This document shows positions 1 to 8,252 of a stretch of 64,000 bases of DNA, one piece after another. Each line of letters begins with the position of its first letter. The stretch's first letter is position 1. A program made the position numbers and the translations under genes. Under the pieces are notes generated by a model. That model worked only from the letters and a program-made list of their open reading frames with translations. It had not been told where the DNA came from and ran no database searches. Origin of the DNA: SIG603 sp964370115 (GTDB taxonomy: Bacteria; Bacillota; Clostridia; Oscillospirales; Acutalibacteraceae); assembly GCA_964370115.1 (NCBI GenBank), contig CAYJIA010000004.1:12380-76379 (forward strand), read 5' to 3'.

Positions 1-1
1 G

Positions 2-268
2 GAAAATTATGAGAAAATGTGGTATCACTCACCGCTTAAATACATAAAAAACGCTAATACACCTACACTGTTTATTCAGTCAGATATGGATTACCGTTGC
101 TGGTTAAGTGAGCCGCTACAAATGTTCGTATCTCTTAGAAGTAGAGGGATACCGTCAAAAGTTGCGCTGTTTCACGGGGAAAACCACGAACTTTCTAGGG
201 CGGGAAAACCACATAATCGTATAGACAGGCTAAAGGAAATATCTGGGTGGTTTGAAAAATATCTATAA
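2..268 (+). CDS. S9 family peptidase (prolyl oligopeptidase-like), C-terminal fragment
   Basis: The gene enters from the left edge of the window; the frame is open to base 2, so only the last 88 residues are present. They match the C-terminal end of the alpha/beta-hydrolase domain of S9 peptidases (acylaminoacyl-peptidase type). The stretch TPTLFIQSDMDYRC carries the likely catalytic Asp, and FHGENHELSR about 50 residues later carries the catalytic His. The nucleophile Ser (GxSxGG) lies outside the window. Such enzymes cleave short peptides. The stop is 15 bp upstream of the antiporter gene, whose own Shine-Dalgarno (SD) sequence fills the gap, so co-transcription is likely. Confidence 0.85.
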   Translation, partial: ENYEKMWYHSPLKYIKNANTPTLFIQSDMDYRCWLSEPLQMFVSLRSRGIPSKVALFHGENHELSRAGKPHNRIDRLKEISGWFEKYL

Positions 269-283
269 TTAAAGGAGAAGGGT

Positions 284-1552
284 ATGGATTTATTTTTACA
301 AATATTCGTCTCTGTTTTGGCGGTAATGGTATTTGTGGGATTCGTAAATGAGAAAACGCTAAAACTTCCGACAGAGATAGCGCTTTTAATATCATCACTT
401 GTTGCAAGTGTTGTTTTGATAGCCATTTCAAGCTTTGTAAATCTTTCGTATTTAAAAGATGTGTTTTCATTAGAGCTTTTAAACGATTTTTTAGTCGAGG
501 GCTTTTTGTGCTTTATGTTATTTTCGGGTGCGAGCTCTATCACATTTCACAAGTTAAAAAGCAGGCTGAAAATTATTAGTGTAATGGCAATAATTACAAC
601 GATTTTAAGTGCAACTATATATGGATTTTTAACTTATGGTATATTTATGCTTTTAGGAGTCACAGAACTTGATTTAATGCAGTGTTTCCTAATTGGAGCT
701 ATAATTTCTCCGACAGACCCAATTGCAGCCATGAGTATTTTAAGAAAAGTTGGACTTCCAAAGGACACAGGGCTTGTTATTGAGGGCGAATCCCTTTTTA
801 ACGACGGCGTTGGTATAGCTCTTTTTGTGGCAGTAGGAACTACAATTAAAGCAAGTTCGCAGTCGATTGATTTTGTAAGCTTTTCTACACTTTTGTTTGA
901 AGAGATAGTCGGTGCAATAGTTGTTGGAATTGTAATTTCATTTTTGCTTTATTATTTATTTAAGAAAACAAAAGATACAAACAGGCAAATTTTTATTAGC
1001 CTGCTAGCAGTATCATCTGCCTACATTATATGTACATATTTTGGTTTTTCAAGTGCAATTGCATCGGTAGTTTGTGGTATATATTTTGCTACACATACAA
1101 GGAAAAAAGAGAACGAAGAAACTACGGCATTTCAAGTTTACAGAGACTTTTGGGGTGTTATAGACGATATGTTGAATAATTTCCTGTATGTTTTACTAGG
1201 ACTTACAGCAATAAGTATTCTAATTTATGCACAAGTAAATATCAAACCTATAATAGTTGCGGTTATTTGCAATATAATAGCTAGATATGCAGGAGTGCTG
1301 ATAGTGTCTATATTTACAAAGAACAAGCCCGATGGTTTAACCACAATGAAATTTGTAAATTTGCTTACTTGGTCGGGGCTAAAAGGTGCGCTTTCGTTGG
1401 CACTTGCGATAAGTTCTAGAGCTTATTTTTCTATCGAAACATATCATACAGTGCTGGTATCGGTTTTTGCAGTAGTGCTATTTACTACACTTGTGCAAGG
1501 CCTGAGTATAGGGCGATTTTACACTAAGCATTATAAAAATAAAACGGCATAA
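284..1552 (+). CDS. Na+/H+ antiporter, CPA1 (NhaP-like) family
   Basis: This is a 422-residue polytopic membrane protein with about 12 hydrophobic segments. The central motif GAIISPTDPIAAMSIL followed by GLVIEGESLFNDGVGIALF is the ion-binding signature of the cation:proton antiporter-1 family, with the Asp of TDP and the ND pair. The likely role is exchange of external protons for cytoplasmic Na+ (or K+) for pH and salt homeostasis. Unlike some bacterial members it has no long cytoplasmic C-terminal tail. The start ATG is preceded by AAAGGAGAAGGGT. It lies between the S9 peptidase and an MFS transporter on the same strand with gaps of about 15 bp. Confidence 0.9.
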   Translation: MDLFLQIFVSVLAVMVFVGFVNEKTLKLPTEIALLISSLVASVVLIAISSFVNLSYLKDVFSLELLNDFLVEGFLCFMLFSGASSITFHKLKSRLKIISVMAIITTILSATIYGFLTYGIFMLLGVTELDLMQCFLIGAIISPTDPIAAMSILRKVGLPKDTGLVIEGESLFNDGVGIALFVAVGTTIKASSQSIDFVSFSTLLFEEIVGAIVVGIVISFLLYYLFKKTKDTNRQIFISLLAVSSAYIICTYFGFSSAIASVVCGIYFATHTRKKENEETTAFQVYRDFWGVIDDMLNNFLYVLLGLTAISILIYAQVNIKPIIVAVICNIIARYAGVLIVSIFTKNKPDGLTTMKFVNLLTWSGLKGALSLALAISSRAYFSIETYHTVLVSVFAVVLFTTLVQGLSIGRFYTKHYKNKTA

Positions 1553-1566
1553 GAGAAAGAGGAAAA

Positions 1567-2766
1567 ATGATAAAGGAAAAAAGAAAAATAGTACTGTTTT
1601 TCGTGGTAAGTGCTATTTTTAATATAGGCGCTAACCTTACACACCCAGTAACTCCCACAATTTTTACAAATTTAGGCTTAGGGGATTATATGTTTGGTTA
1701 TGCCCTTGCAGCGATGCTTTTAGTAAACTTTGCGTTGTCTCCATTTTGGGGGAAAATTAATTCTTATATATCAAGTAGAACTACACTTTTGATATGTGCA
1801 ATAGGTTATGGAATAGGACAAATTTTGTTTGGCCTTTCTACGCAAGAATGGCATTTTATTTTAGTGAGAATGTTTGCAGGTGCGTTTACAGGCGGCGCTT
1901 TTGTAAGTCTTTTGACTTATATAATAAATGTCTCAAACAGCGACAGTCAAAGAAGTGTTAACCTTACGACAACAGCGACTGTACAGGCGGTGTCTAGTGC
2001 ATTTGGATATTTTATTGGAGGCATGATAGGTTCTGTTAACCCTTATTTATCTATTTGGGTGCAGGGTGGACTGCTTATTTTATGTGGAGTGCTTTTCTTT
2101 ATTATATGTGACAATGACGCAACGATTGATAGGTCTAAACTGAAATTTAAAACGCTTTGCAAAGAGGCAAATCCGCTTTCTTCATTCATAGGGATTAAAC
2201 CTATACTGAGTGTTAGCTTGGTGTTGTTATTTTTAATGTGCGTTTTCCAAAATATTTCGGCAATAGGTTTTGACCAGTCGTTTAACTACTTTGTAAGAGA
2301 TGTATTCGGTTTTCCGTCAAGTTATAATGGAATAATAAAAGGCATAATAGGTGTAGTTACCTTGATTGCAAATAGTACCGTTTGTATGTGGATACTCAAA
2401 AAGACTAATGTAAAACGTATGAATATTTTTATCTTTTTGATTTGTTCTATAAATATGACGCTTGCGATTTTATTCCCACAGATGATAAGCTTTATAATTT
2501 TTAGCGTGATTTTATTTGCATTTAACGCAATAAGCCTACCTGTGCTTCAAGATATTTTAGCAAATGAGGCAAAAGAACACGACAGTAATCTTGTAATGGG
2601 TTTTTACAATGCAATGAAATCTTTTGGAGGCATTATAGGCTCGTTTGCATCAGGCGCACTTTATAGCTTCGGTGCAATGTTGCCTTTTGTATTAGTGGCG
2701 GCAAGTTTTGCGTTTGCCACAATTACCGCATGGATTTTTTATAAAAGATTTAAAGGGAGTACATGA
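1567..2766 (+). CDS. Major facilitator superfamily transporter
   Basis: A 399-residue protein with about 12 predicted transmembrane helices. The N-terminal half shows an MFS pattern in the loop after helix 2 (FWGKINSYISSRTTLL), and the central cytoplasmic loop contains RSKLKFKTLCKEANP. The substrate cannot be read from sequence; drug or sugar efflux is typical of this type. The ATG has a weak SD (AAGAGAAAGAGGAAAA). The stop is only 3 bp before the RCC1-repeat gene, so the two are probably translationally linked. Confidence 0.85.
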   Translation: MIKEKRKIVLFFVVSAIFNIGANLTHPVTPTIFTNLGLGDYMFGYALAAMLLVNFALSPFWGKINSYISSRTTLLICAIGYGIGQILFGLSTQEWHFILVRMFAGAFTGGAFVSLLTYIINVSNSDSQRSVNLTTTATVQAVSSAFGYFIGGMIGSVNPYLSIWVQGGLLILCGVLFFIICDNDATIDRSKLKFKTLCKEANPLSSFIGIKPILSVSLVLLFLMCVFQNISAIGFDQSFNYFVRDVFGFPSSYNGIIKGIIGVVTLIANSTVCMWILKKTNVKRMNIFIFLICSINMTLAILFPQMISFIIFSVILFAFNAISLPVLQDILANEAKEHDSNLVMGFYNAMKSFGGIIGSFASGALYSFGAMLPFVLVAASFAFATITAWIFYKRFKGST

Positions 2767-2769
2767 GTT

Positions 2770-4074
2770 ATGGCATATCAAGCACCACAGGGGTTTATTC
2801 CTTATGAGGGGACACCTTATTTTTACACACAAAGAAGTGAAGTTAACCCACAAACAGGGCAAATGATGAGGGTTGTCACTTACTTTAACACACAAGACGG
2901 CACTTTTAGTGAGCAAAGCTATCCGCAGTCAGAGATACCACAACAAACTCAGTATGTGAGCCAAAACAATTATAGCAATTATAAGAGTCAGCCTGCTCAA
3001 AATATCACTGTAAAGAAGAAAAGTAAAATGCCACTTGTAATTACACTTTGTAGTGTATTCGTGGTACTTATTTCAACGGCGCTTGTAGTATGGCTAACGG
3101 GTGCCTACAAAAATATACCGATTTTTTCGGATGATGAAGCACAAGCAGTAGTTCCATTTGAAAAAAGAGAAAACATTGAGCCTACTCCAGCGCCTGAATC
3201 TGGGGTGGATACGTCTAACACTTTTCCATTTAACATAGCTTGTGGCGCAGGATATACGGCGGCGCTTACTTCAAGTGGTGAAGTTTTACTTTCTGAGAGA
3301 CCAGAGTATGATGACCAATATGATAATGCAAAAGACTGGACAGACATAGTTCAACTCGCAGCGGGTTCAAATCATCTTTTGGGACTTAAAAGTGACGGCA
3401 CAGTTGTTGCGGTAGGAAGTTATACCACTGACCTTGCAAAGGATGTTGAACACTGGCAAGATATAGTGCAAATATCTGGCGGGGCTTATCACAGTGTAGC
3501 ACTAAAATCAGATGGTACTGTGCTTGCACAGGGTGAAAACGTATATGGTCAATGTGACGTTGAAGACTGGGAAGGAATAGTTAAAGTAATGGCGGGCGAC
3601 TTTCATACCCTAGGTATAACCCATGACGGCAGAGTACTTGCAACGGGAGATAATTTTTATAGTCAATGCGAAGTCGATACTTGGACAGATATTATTGATA
3701 TAAACGGCGGCGCGTACCACACGGTTGGTCTTAAAAGTGATGGAACTGTGGTTGCTACAGGAGAAAACGAGGACGGAAGATGTAATGTTAGCGTTTGGAC
3801 AGATATAGTGATGATTTCTGCAGGTGACTATAATACTGTAGGTTTAAAAGCAGACGGCACGGTGGTAGTTGTAGGTGACAACGAGTACGGCCAACTTGAA
3901 ATAGGCAGTGAATGGACAGATTTAGTTTCGGTAGATGCAGGTTATGCGCATATTGTGGGCTTAAAATCGGATGGAACTTTAGTCGGAGCAGGATTAGAAG
4001 AATACGGACAACTACTTATTGATGATTTTTATTCAGTTGGATATAAGTATATCCCTGAAGTGAAATTAGGATAA
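2770..4074 (+). CDS. Membrane-anchored RCC1-repeat protein
   Basis: A 434-residue protein in three parts. Residues 1-85 form a Gln/Tyr/Pro-rich, probably cytoplasmic segment with no signal peptide. Residues about 87-108 are one transmembrane helix preceded by KKKSK, consistent with N-in topology. From about residue 150 to 425 there are six or seven repeats of roughly 43 residues with the pattern GxxHTVGLKSDGTVVATGxNxxGQC followed by W-TDIV, typical of RCC1/alpha-tubulin suppressor-like beta-propellers. The propeller would be displayed outside the membrane. Its function and ligand are unknown. The repeats are close to each other in sequence, suggesting recent internal duplication. Confidence 0.75.
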   Translation: MAYQAPQGFIPYEGTPYFYTQRSEVNPQTGQMMRVVTYFNTQDGTFSEQSYPQSEIPQQTQYVSQNNYSNYKSQPAQNITVKKKSKMPLVITLCSVFVVLISTALVVWLTGAYKNIPIFSDDEAQAVVPFEKRENIEPTPAPESGVDTSNTFPFNIACGAGYTAALTSSGEVLLSERPEYDDQYDNAKDWTDIVQLAAGSNHLLGLKSDGTVVAVGSYTTDLAKDVEHWQDIVQISGGAYHSVALKSDGTVLAQGENVYGQCDVEDWEGIVKVMAGDFHTLGITHDGRVLATGDNFYSQCEVDTWTDIIDINGGAYHTVGLKSDGTVVATGENEDGRCNVSVWTDIVMISAGDYNTVGLKADGTVVVVGDNEYGQLEIGSEWTDLVSVDAGYAHIVGLKSDGTLVGAGLEEYGQLLIDDFYSVGYKYIPEVKLG

Positions 4075-4094
4075 CTTTAACAGAGGGTGATAAA

Positions 4095-5177
4095 ATGAAA
4101 GAAAGTTTAGCTACTATTAGGGCAAGAGAGCGAAATTATTTTACCGATGCAACATGGTTTTGTGATTTTGATATTTCGCCACTTAAAGGCTGTTTTCAAG
4201 CCGAAGAAGGCGTACACCGCCGTGACCCTAGCAGTGTTGTAAAGGTAGAGGATACATACTATGTCTATTACACAAAATCAACGGGAGAACACGTAGGCTT
4301 TGGCAATAAAGATTTAAGCCTTAAAGTTTTTCCGTGGGATTACTCTGAAATTTGGGTGGCAAGTTCCAAAGATGGCTACACGTGGACTGAAGAGAATGTT
4401 GTGGTTAAAAGAGGTGAAAAAGGAGAGTACGACGAGCGCTCTGTATTTACTCCTGAAATTTTAAAGCATGACGGCAAGTTTTATATAGTATATCAAACAG
4501 TAGAAAATCCATATGTAAACAGAGTTTTTGAAAACATTGCTATAGCGGTGTCAAATTCACCTTTAGGACCATTTAAAAAATCCACAGCACCCATACTTAC
4601 GCCAACAGGCGACGGTGTGTGGAAAGGGGAAGAGGACAATAGGTTTTTAGTCGAGAAAAAGGGTAGTTTTGACAGCCATAAAGTCCATGATCCACTGCTT
4701 TTCTTTTTTAATAATAAATTTTATTTATATTATAAAGGTGAACCCATGGGCGAAGAGTTTTTTATGGGTGGAAGAGAGACAAAGTGGGGCGTGGCAATAG
4801 CAGACAGTCCATTTGGCCCATATAAACGCTCAGAATATAACCCTATAACAAACAGCGGACACGAAACCTGCCTTTGGAAATATAAAGATGGAATGGCAGC
4901 TTTTTTAAGAACGGACGGCGTCGAGAAAAACACAATGCAATTTGCAAAAGACGGTGTGAACTTTGAAATAAAATCTGTCATAAAATTTGGCCCCGAGGCA
5001 TCGGGTCCTTATAGAAATGAAGAAGATTTCGAGGATCCGCTAGAGGGAATGCGTTGGGGACTCTCTCACGATGTAGACTCAAAATGGGGATATATAGTGC
5101 GATTCGACTTGAACACCAAGCAAAGGGATATCTACACTTCAAAAGAAGTGAAAAAAGCGGATGGAGCAGAGATTTGA
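4095..5177 (+). CDS. GH117/GH43-like five-bladed beta-propeller glycoside hydrolase
   Basis: A 360-residue enzyme without a signal peptide, so cytoplasmic. The N-terminal HRRDPSSVVKVEDTYYVYYT places an Asp in the first blade, as in the general base of GH43/GH117 enzymes. HDPLLFF and SGHETCLWKYKDG provide further conserved acidic and His positions that resemble GH117 (alpha-1,3-neoagaro-oligosaccharide hydrolase family) more than classical GH43. Blade motifs such as IAVSNSPLGPFKKS and VAIADSPFGPYKRS occur regularly. The family call rests on motif recall. The substrate (an oligosaccharide with a terminal alpha-linked sugar) is inference. SD AGAGGGTGA precedes the ATG. Confidence 0.65.
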   Translation: MKESLATIRARERNYFTDATWFCDFDISPLKGCFQAEEGVHRRDPSSVVKVEDTYYVYYTKSTGEHVGFGNKDLSLKVFPWDYSEIWVASSKDGYTWTEENVVVKRGEKGEYDERSVFTPEILKHDGKFYIVYQTVENPYVNRVFENIAIAVSNSPLGPFKKSTAPILTPTGDGVWKGEEDNRFLVEKKGSFDSHKVHDPLLFFFNNKFYLYYKGEPMGEEFFMGGRETKWGVAIADSPFGPYKRSEYNPITNSGHETCLWKYKDGMAAFLRTDGVEKNTMQFAKDGVNFEIKSVIKFGPEASGPYRNEEDFEDPLEGMRWGLSHDVDSKWGYIVRFDLNTKQRDIYTSKEVKKADGAEI

Positions 5178-5187
5178 GGAGAGTTTA

Positions 5188-6030
5188 ATGGATATTAAAA
5201 TTAAAACGGTGCAAAAGCTTGTGAAAACTCAGTTTCCTAAATGGGGCGATTTAGAGATTAAACCCGTAGAAAAAAGTGGACACGACAACAGAACATTTCA
5301 TTTAGGAGATAAAATGACCGTAAGGCTACCGAGTGGGAAATCTTATGTACCGCAAGTTGAAAAAGAGTACAAATGGTTGCCTTTTTTACAAAAAAATCTA
5401 GATTTTCCGATTTCTGAGCCACTTGCAAAAGGTGAGGGGGATGAGGAATATCCTTTTCCATGGACTATTAACCGATATATCGACGGCGAGAGCGCAAATG
5501 GACAAAATATTTCATCACTTTCTGATTTTGCGATAGATTTATCAGAGTTTTTAAAAAAAATTCAAAAAATAGACACTACAAATGCACCTATGGCAGGGGA
5601 GCATAATTTTTACCGTGGAGGGGATTTGTCGGTTTATCATGATGAGACAATAGCTTCACTTGAAAAGTTAAAAGGCATTTTACCTACAGAGAAGCTAAGT
5701 GATGTATGGGATACTGCAATTTCATCTAAGTGGGAAGAAAAACCAGTTTGGATACACGGAGATGTAGCGCCGGGGAATTTACTTGTGTCTAGTGGGCGAT
5801 TATGTGCAGTCATAGATTTTGGAATTATGGGCGTAGGCGACCCCTCTTGCGATTACGCAATGGCTTGGACATTTTTTGACAAAAAAAGTAGACCCTTATT
5901 TTTAAAGGGTCTACATATAGATACTATAAATCGTGCAAAAGGCTGGGCGCTTTGGAAAGCGCTTATCACTTATAACACAGATGAAAATGCAAAGAAAACG
6001 ATTTTTGAAATACTTAGCGAACTTGATTAA
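5188..6030 (+). CDS. APH-fold small-molecule kinase (aminoglycoside phosphotransferase family)
   Basis: A 280-residue protein with the APH catalytic loop WIHGDVAPGNLLV and the metal-binding VIDFGIMGVGDPSCDYAMAW. It would transfer phosphate from ATP to a small hydroxylated molecule. A true resistance role is possible but not shown. The ATG at 5188 was chosen over the in-frame ATG at 5161 because GAGGAG sits 7 bp upstream and the longer version would overlap the glycosidase. The 3' end overlaps the convergent rluA-like gene by 17 bp. Residues coded by 5881-5914 also form a strong antisense terminator hairpin. Confidence 0.8.
   Translation: MDIKIKTVQKLVKTQFPKWGDLEIKPVEKSGHDNRTFHLGDKMTVRLPSGKSYVPQVEKEYKWLPFLQKNLDFPISEPLAKGEGDEEYPFPWTINRYIDGESANGQNISSLSDFAIDLSEFLKKIQKIDTTNAPMAGEHNFYRGGDLSVYHDETIASLEKLKGILPTEKLSDVWDTAISSKWEEKPVWIHGDVAPGNLLVSSGRLCAVIDFGIMGVGDPSCDYAMAWTFFDKKSRPLFLKGLHIDTINRAKGWALWKALITYNTDENAKKTIFEILSELD
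5881..5914 (-). terminator. Rho-independent terminator for the minus-strand operon, inside a coding region
   Basis: The arms at 5888-5897 and 5905-5914 form a perfect 10-bp stem with a 7-base loop. Read on the minus strand the stem is followed directly by seven T residues (5887-5881). It is well placed to end transcription of the minus-strand operon whose last gene stops at 6014, and it lies wholly inside the convergent kinase gene. Confidence 0.75.
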
Positions 6031-6985
6031 TCCTATCAAATTCCGTTAAAAACCAAATGTCATTTACTGTAAATTCTTTATGGTTTAAGTAGTCTAAAAT
6101 GCCCGCATCGCTCTCAAATTCAAATTTTAATTTGTACGAATAAAGTGCTTGATATGGAAAGTTAATTCTTTTGTTTACTGCATTTGTGCCATACTTTCCA
6201 TCTCCGGCTAGTGGGTGGCCAATAGATGCCAAATGAGCCCTTATTTGGTGGGTTCGCCCCGTAAGTAAATCAACCTCAAGCAAGGAGAAGTTCTCTCCTT
6301 TTTTTATTACAGAATATTTTGTCTTTATATTCTTTGAATTTGGCACCTGATTTTTTGTTATATAAACGCGGTTTTGCTTTTCATTTTTTTGAAGATATCC
6401 TTCAAGCAAAGCCTCGTTTTTTTGTATTTTGCCACATATTATGCAAAGATATAATTTCTTTATTTCTCTATGCTTTAATTTGTAGTTCATTATGCGAAGT
6501 GTTTCGGCGTTTTTAGCAGCCAAAACTATACCACCTGTGTTTCTGTCTATCCTGTTTATAAGGGCTGGGGCAAAGCTCAGCGCGTCCTCAGGCTTATATT
6601 CGCCTTTTTTGAAGAGATAGTGCTGAATTCGTGATATTAGTGAATCAAAATGATAATTTTCATCGGGGTGTACAATAAGCCCTGGTTTTTTATTTAATAG
6701 CATAATATTTTCATCTTCATAGACTATATCGAGGGTTTTTGGGGCTTTTAAGAAATCGTATTCTTTTGGTTTTGTCTGTAAAAAATCGTCGTGCAAAAAA
6801 AGATAGAGTTCGTCATTTTCTGAAAGCTTAGAAGACGACTCGCATCTTTTGCCGTTAATTTTTATATCTTTTTTTCGTATTGCTTTGTGTAGTACAGAAC
6901 TTGGCAGGTTTGCAAAAGTTTTAGTCAAAAACTTATCTACACGCTGTCCTGCGTCATTTTTTGATATCACTATAATTTTTTTCAA
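6014..6985 (-). CDS. RluA-family 23S rRNA/tRNA pseudouridine synthase
   Basis: A 323-residue enzyme with an N-terminal S4 RNA-binding domain (about 10-70, with QRVDKFLTKTFANLPSSVLHKAIRKKDIKING) and a catalytic domain. The family motif RIDRNTGGIVLAAK contains the catalytic Asp, and GRTHQIRAHLASIGHPLAGDGKYG is the C-terminal signature. It isomerises uridine to pseudouridine in RNA, probably rRNA in the RluC/RluD style. The usual RLDxxTSG reads RIDRNTGG here, a mild variant. It is the last gene of a minus-strand operon, starts 3 bp after the exporter subunit, and its 3' end overlaps the convergent kinase by 17 bp. Confidence 0.9.
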   Translation of the reverse strand: MKKIIVISKNDAGQRVDKFLTKTFANLPSSVLHKAIRKKDIKINGKRCESSSKLSENDELYLFLHDDFLQTKPKEYDFLKAPKTLDIVYEDENIMLLNKKPGLIVHPDENYHFDSLISRIQHYLFKKGEYKPEDALSFAPALINRIDRNTGGIVLAAKNAETLRIMNYKLKHREIKKLYLCIICGKIQKNEALLEGYLQKNEKQNRVYITKNQVPNSKNIKTKYSVIKKGENFSLLEVDLLTGRTHQIRAHLASIGHPLAGDGKYGTNAVNKRINFPYQALYSYKLKFEFESDAGILDYLNHKEFTVNDIWFLTEFDRINQVR

Positions 6986-6988
6986 AAT

Positions 6989-7456
6989 TTATACTCCTAT
7001 ATTTTTTCTTCGTTTAAACGAAAACATTATTTGAGGCAAAGAGTTTACAAGGCCAATTCCCAGCGCCATTGCAATGGCTATTTGTGCAGTCTGTAATCCT
7101 ATGCTAAGTGCTTCGTTGTGGCTGTTCATGAATAAGTGGTAGCCCGTTGAATAAATTCCTGCGCCGGGGACTAAGGGGAATACTCCGGGGATTAAAAAAG
7201 AGATTACCGGAGATTTTTTAAAGTAAGAAAAATACCTTGCAAGAAGTGTTAATCCAACAGTAGCGTAAAATGATGCGAATACAACTCCGACACCAAAATC
7301 CATAAATAGCATATAGATAAGCCAGCCAAATCCGCCAACAATACCTGCAAAGACTCTGTCGGATTTAGGACTTTGAAATATTATAGTAAATAAAAAAGTG
7401 GCAATTCCTGCAAGTGTTGTGTCGCGTGTATATTCTAAAATTGTTATAAAATCCAT
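6989..7456 (-). CDS. Threonine/serine exporter, ThrE C-terminal (YjjB-like) subunit
   Basis: A 155-residue membrane protein with four or five hydrophobic helices. It contains the segment ISFLIPGVFPLVPGAGIYSTGYHLF, typical of the small subunit of the split ThrE/YjjP-YjjB amino-acid exporters. It pairs with the gene immediately upstream (7469-8239), which supplies the N-terminal half; the spacing is 12 bp. The complex exports threonine, serine or related small acids such as succinate in known cases. The exact substrate here is inferred from family only. Confidence 0.85.
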   Translation of the reverse strand: MDFITILEYTRDTTLAGIATFLFTIIFQSPKSDRVFAGIVGGFGWLIYMLFMDFGVGVVFASFYATVGLTLLARYFSYFKKSPVISFLIPGVFPLVPGAGIYSTGYHLFMNSHNEALSIGLQTAQIAIAMALGIGLVNSLPQIMFSFKRRKNIGV

Positions 7457-7468
7457 AATTTGCCACTC

Positions 7469-8239
7469 CTATAAAAATACTGAAATATAATTGTAAGCGC
7501 TCATTACGACTCCGACGCCTATGGCTATGCAACCGCCTGTGATAATTGCGTCGATTAGTCGTATGGTGCCACTTAAATAGTCGCTGTTGAAAAAGTCTCT
7601 AATTGACGTGGTAAGGGCAACTCCCGGCACAAGCCTAATGATAGAACCGACGATTATTATGTCAATATTGGAACCAAAGCCTAAGGTGAAAAACAAAATT
7701 GCCGAAATTGTTGCTATCATGCTTGCCGATATATTAATAATAAATTTTGAAATTCTTTTATTTTGGGTAAAAGATAAAAAAGCTTGGATTAAATATCCGC
7801 CAAACATTGCATTTAGGCTGTCAAACAATGTGCCTCCAAATATATAACAAAAACATGCGCTTGCAACACCACATGCAAGTATTTGTAGTAAAATATTTGT
7901 GCATTTCATATTTTCAATTTGAAGAAGCCTTTGGAAAGCTTCTTCCTTTGTTAATTTCTTGCTGTAAATTTCTCTTGATAGTTGATTTATAGCAGAAATT
8001 TTTGCAAGGTGCAGGGTGTAAGAGGGGATAAACTTAATTTTTGTGTTATGATTTTTTCCACTCTCTACACCGCTTGCTAAAATTGCATTGGTTATGATGA
8101 ATGAGTTGAAATCTGTCACCCCTAAAACCTCGGCGACTCTGTCCATGGTTTCGTGAACCCTTGTTATTTCTGCGCCACTTTCAAGCAAGATTTTACCCAT
8201 CTTGAATACTATATCGTGGGAACTTATAGCTTTTTCCAT
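7469..8239 (-). CDS. Threonine/serine exporter, ThrE N-terminal (YjjP-like) subunit
   Basis: A 256-residue protein. The first about 110 residues are soluble (MGKILLESGAEITRVHETMDRVAEVLGV is the DUF1212/ThrE signature) and are followed by about five transmembrane helices, including GSIIRLVPGVALTTSIRDFFNSDYLSG. It forms the exporter with the 155-residue subunit encoded 12 bp downstream. A GGAG is located 7 bp before the ATG. It is second in the minus-strand operon after the TIM-barrel/acyl-CoA synthetase fusion. Confidence 0.87.
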   Translation of the reverse strand: MEKAISSHDIVFKMGKILLESGAEITRVHETMDRVAEVLGVTDFNSFIITNAILASGVESGKNHNTKIKFIPSYTLHLAKISAINQLSREIYSKKLTKEEAFQRLLQIENMKCTNILLQILACGVASACFCYIFGGTLFDSLNAMFGGYLIQAFLSFTQNKRISKFIINISASMIATISAILFFTLGFGSNIDIIIVGSIIRLVPGVALTTSIRDFFNSDYLSGTIRLIDAIITGGCIAIGVGVVMSAYNYISVFL

Positions 8240-8252
8240 TGATTTTCTCCGT

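Noticed and set aside
5161..5187. Upstream ATG for the APH-fold kinase
   Set aside because: It overlaps the glycosidase stop and has no SD, whereas ATG 5188 has GAGGAG at ideal distance.
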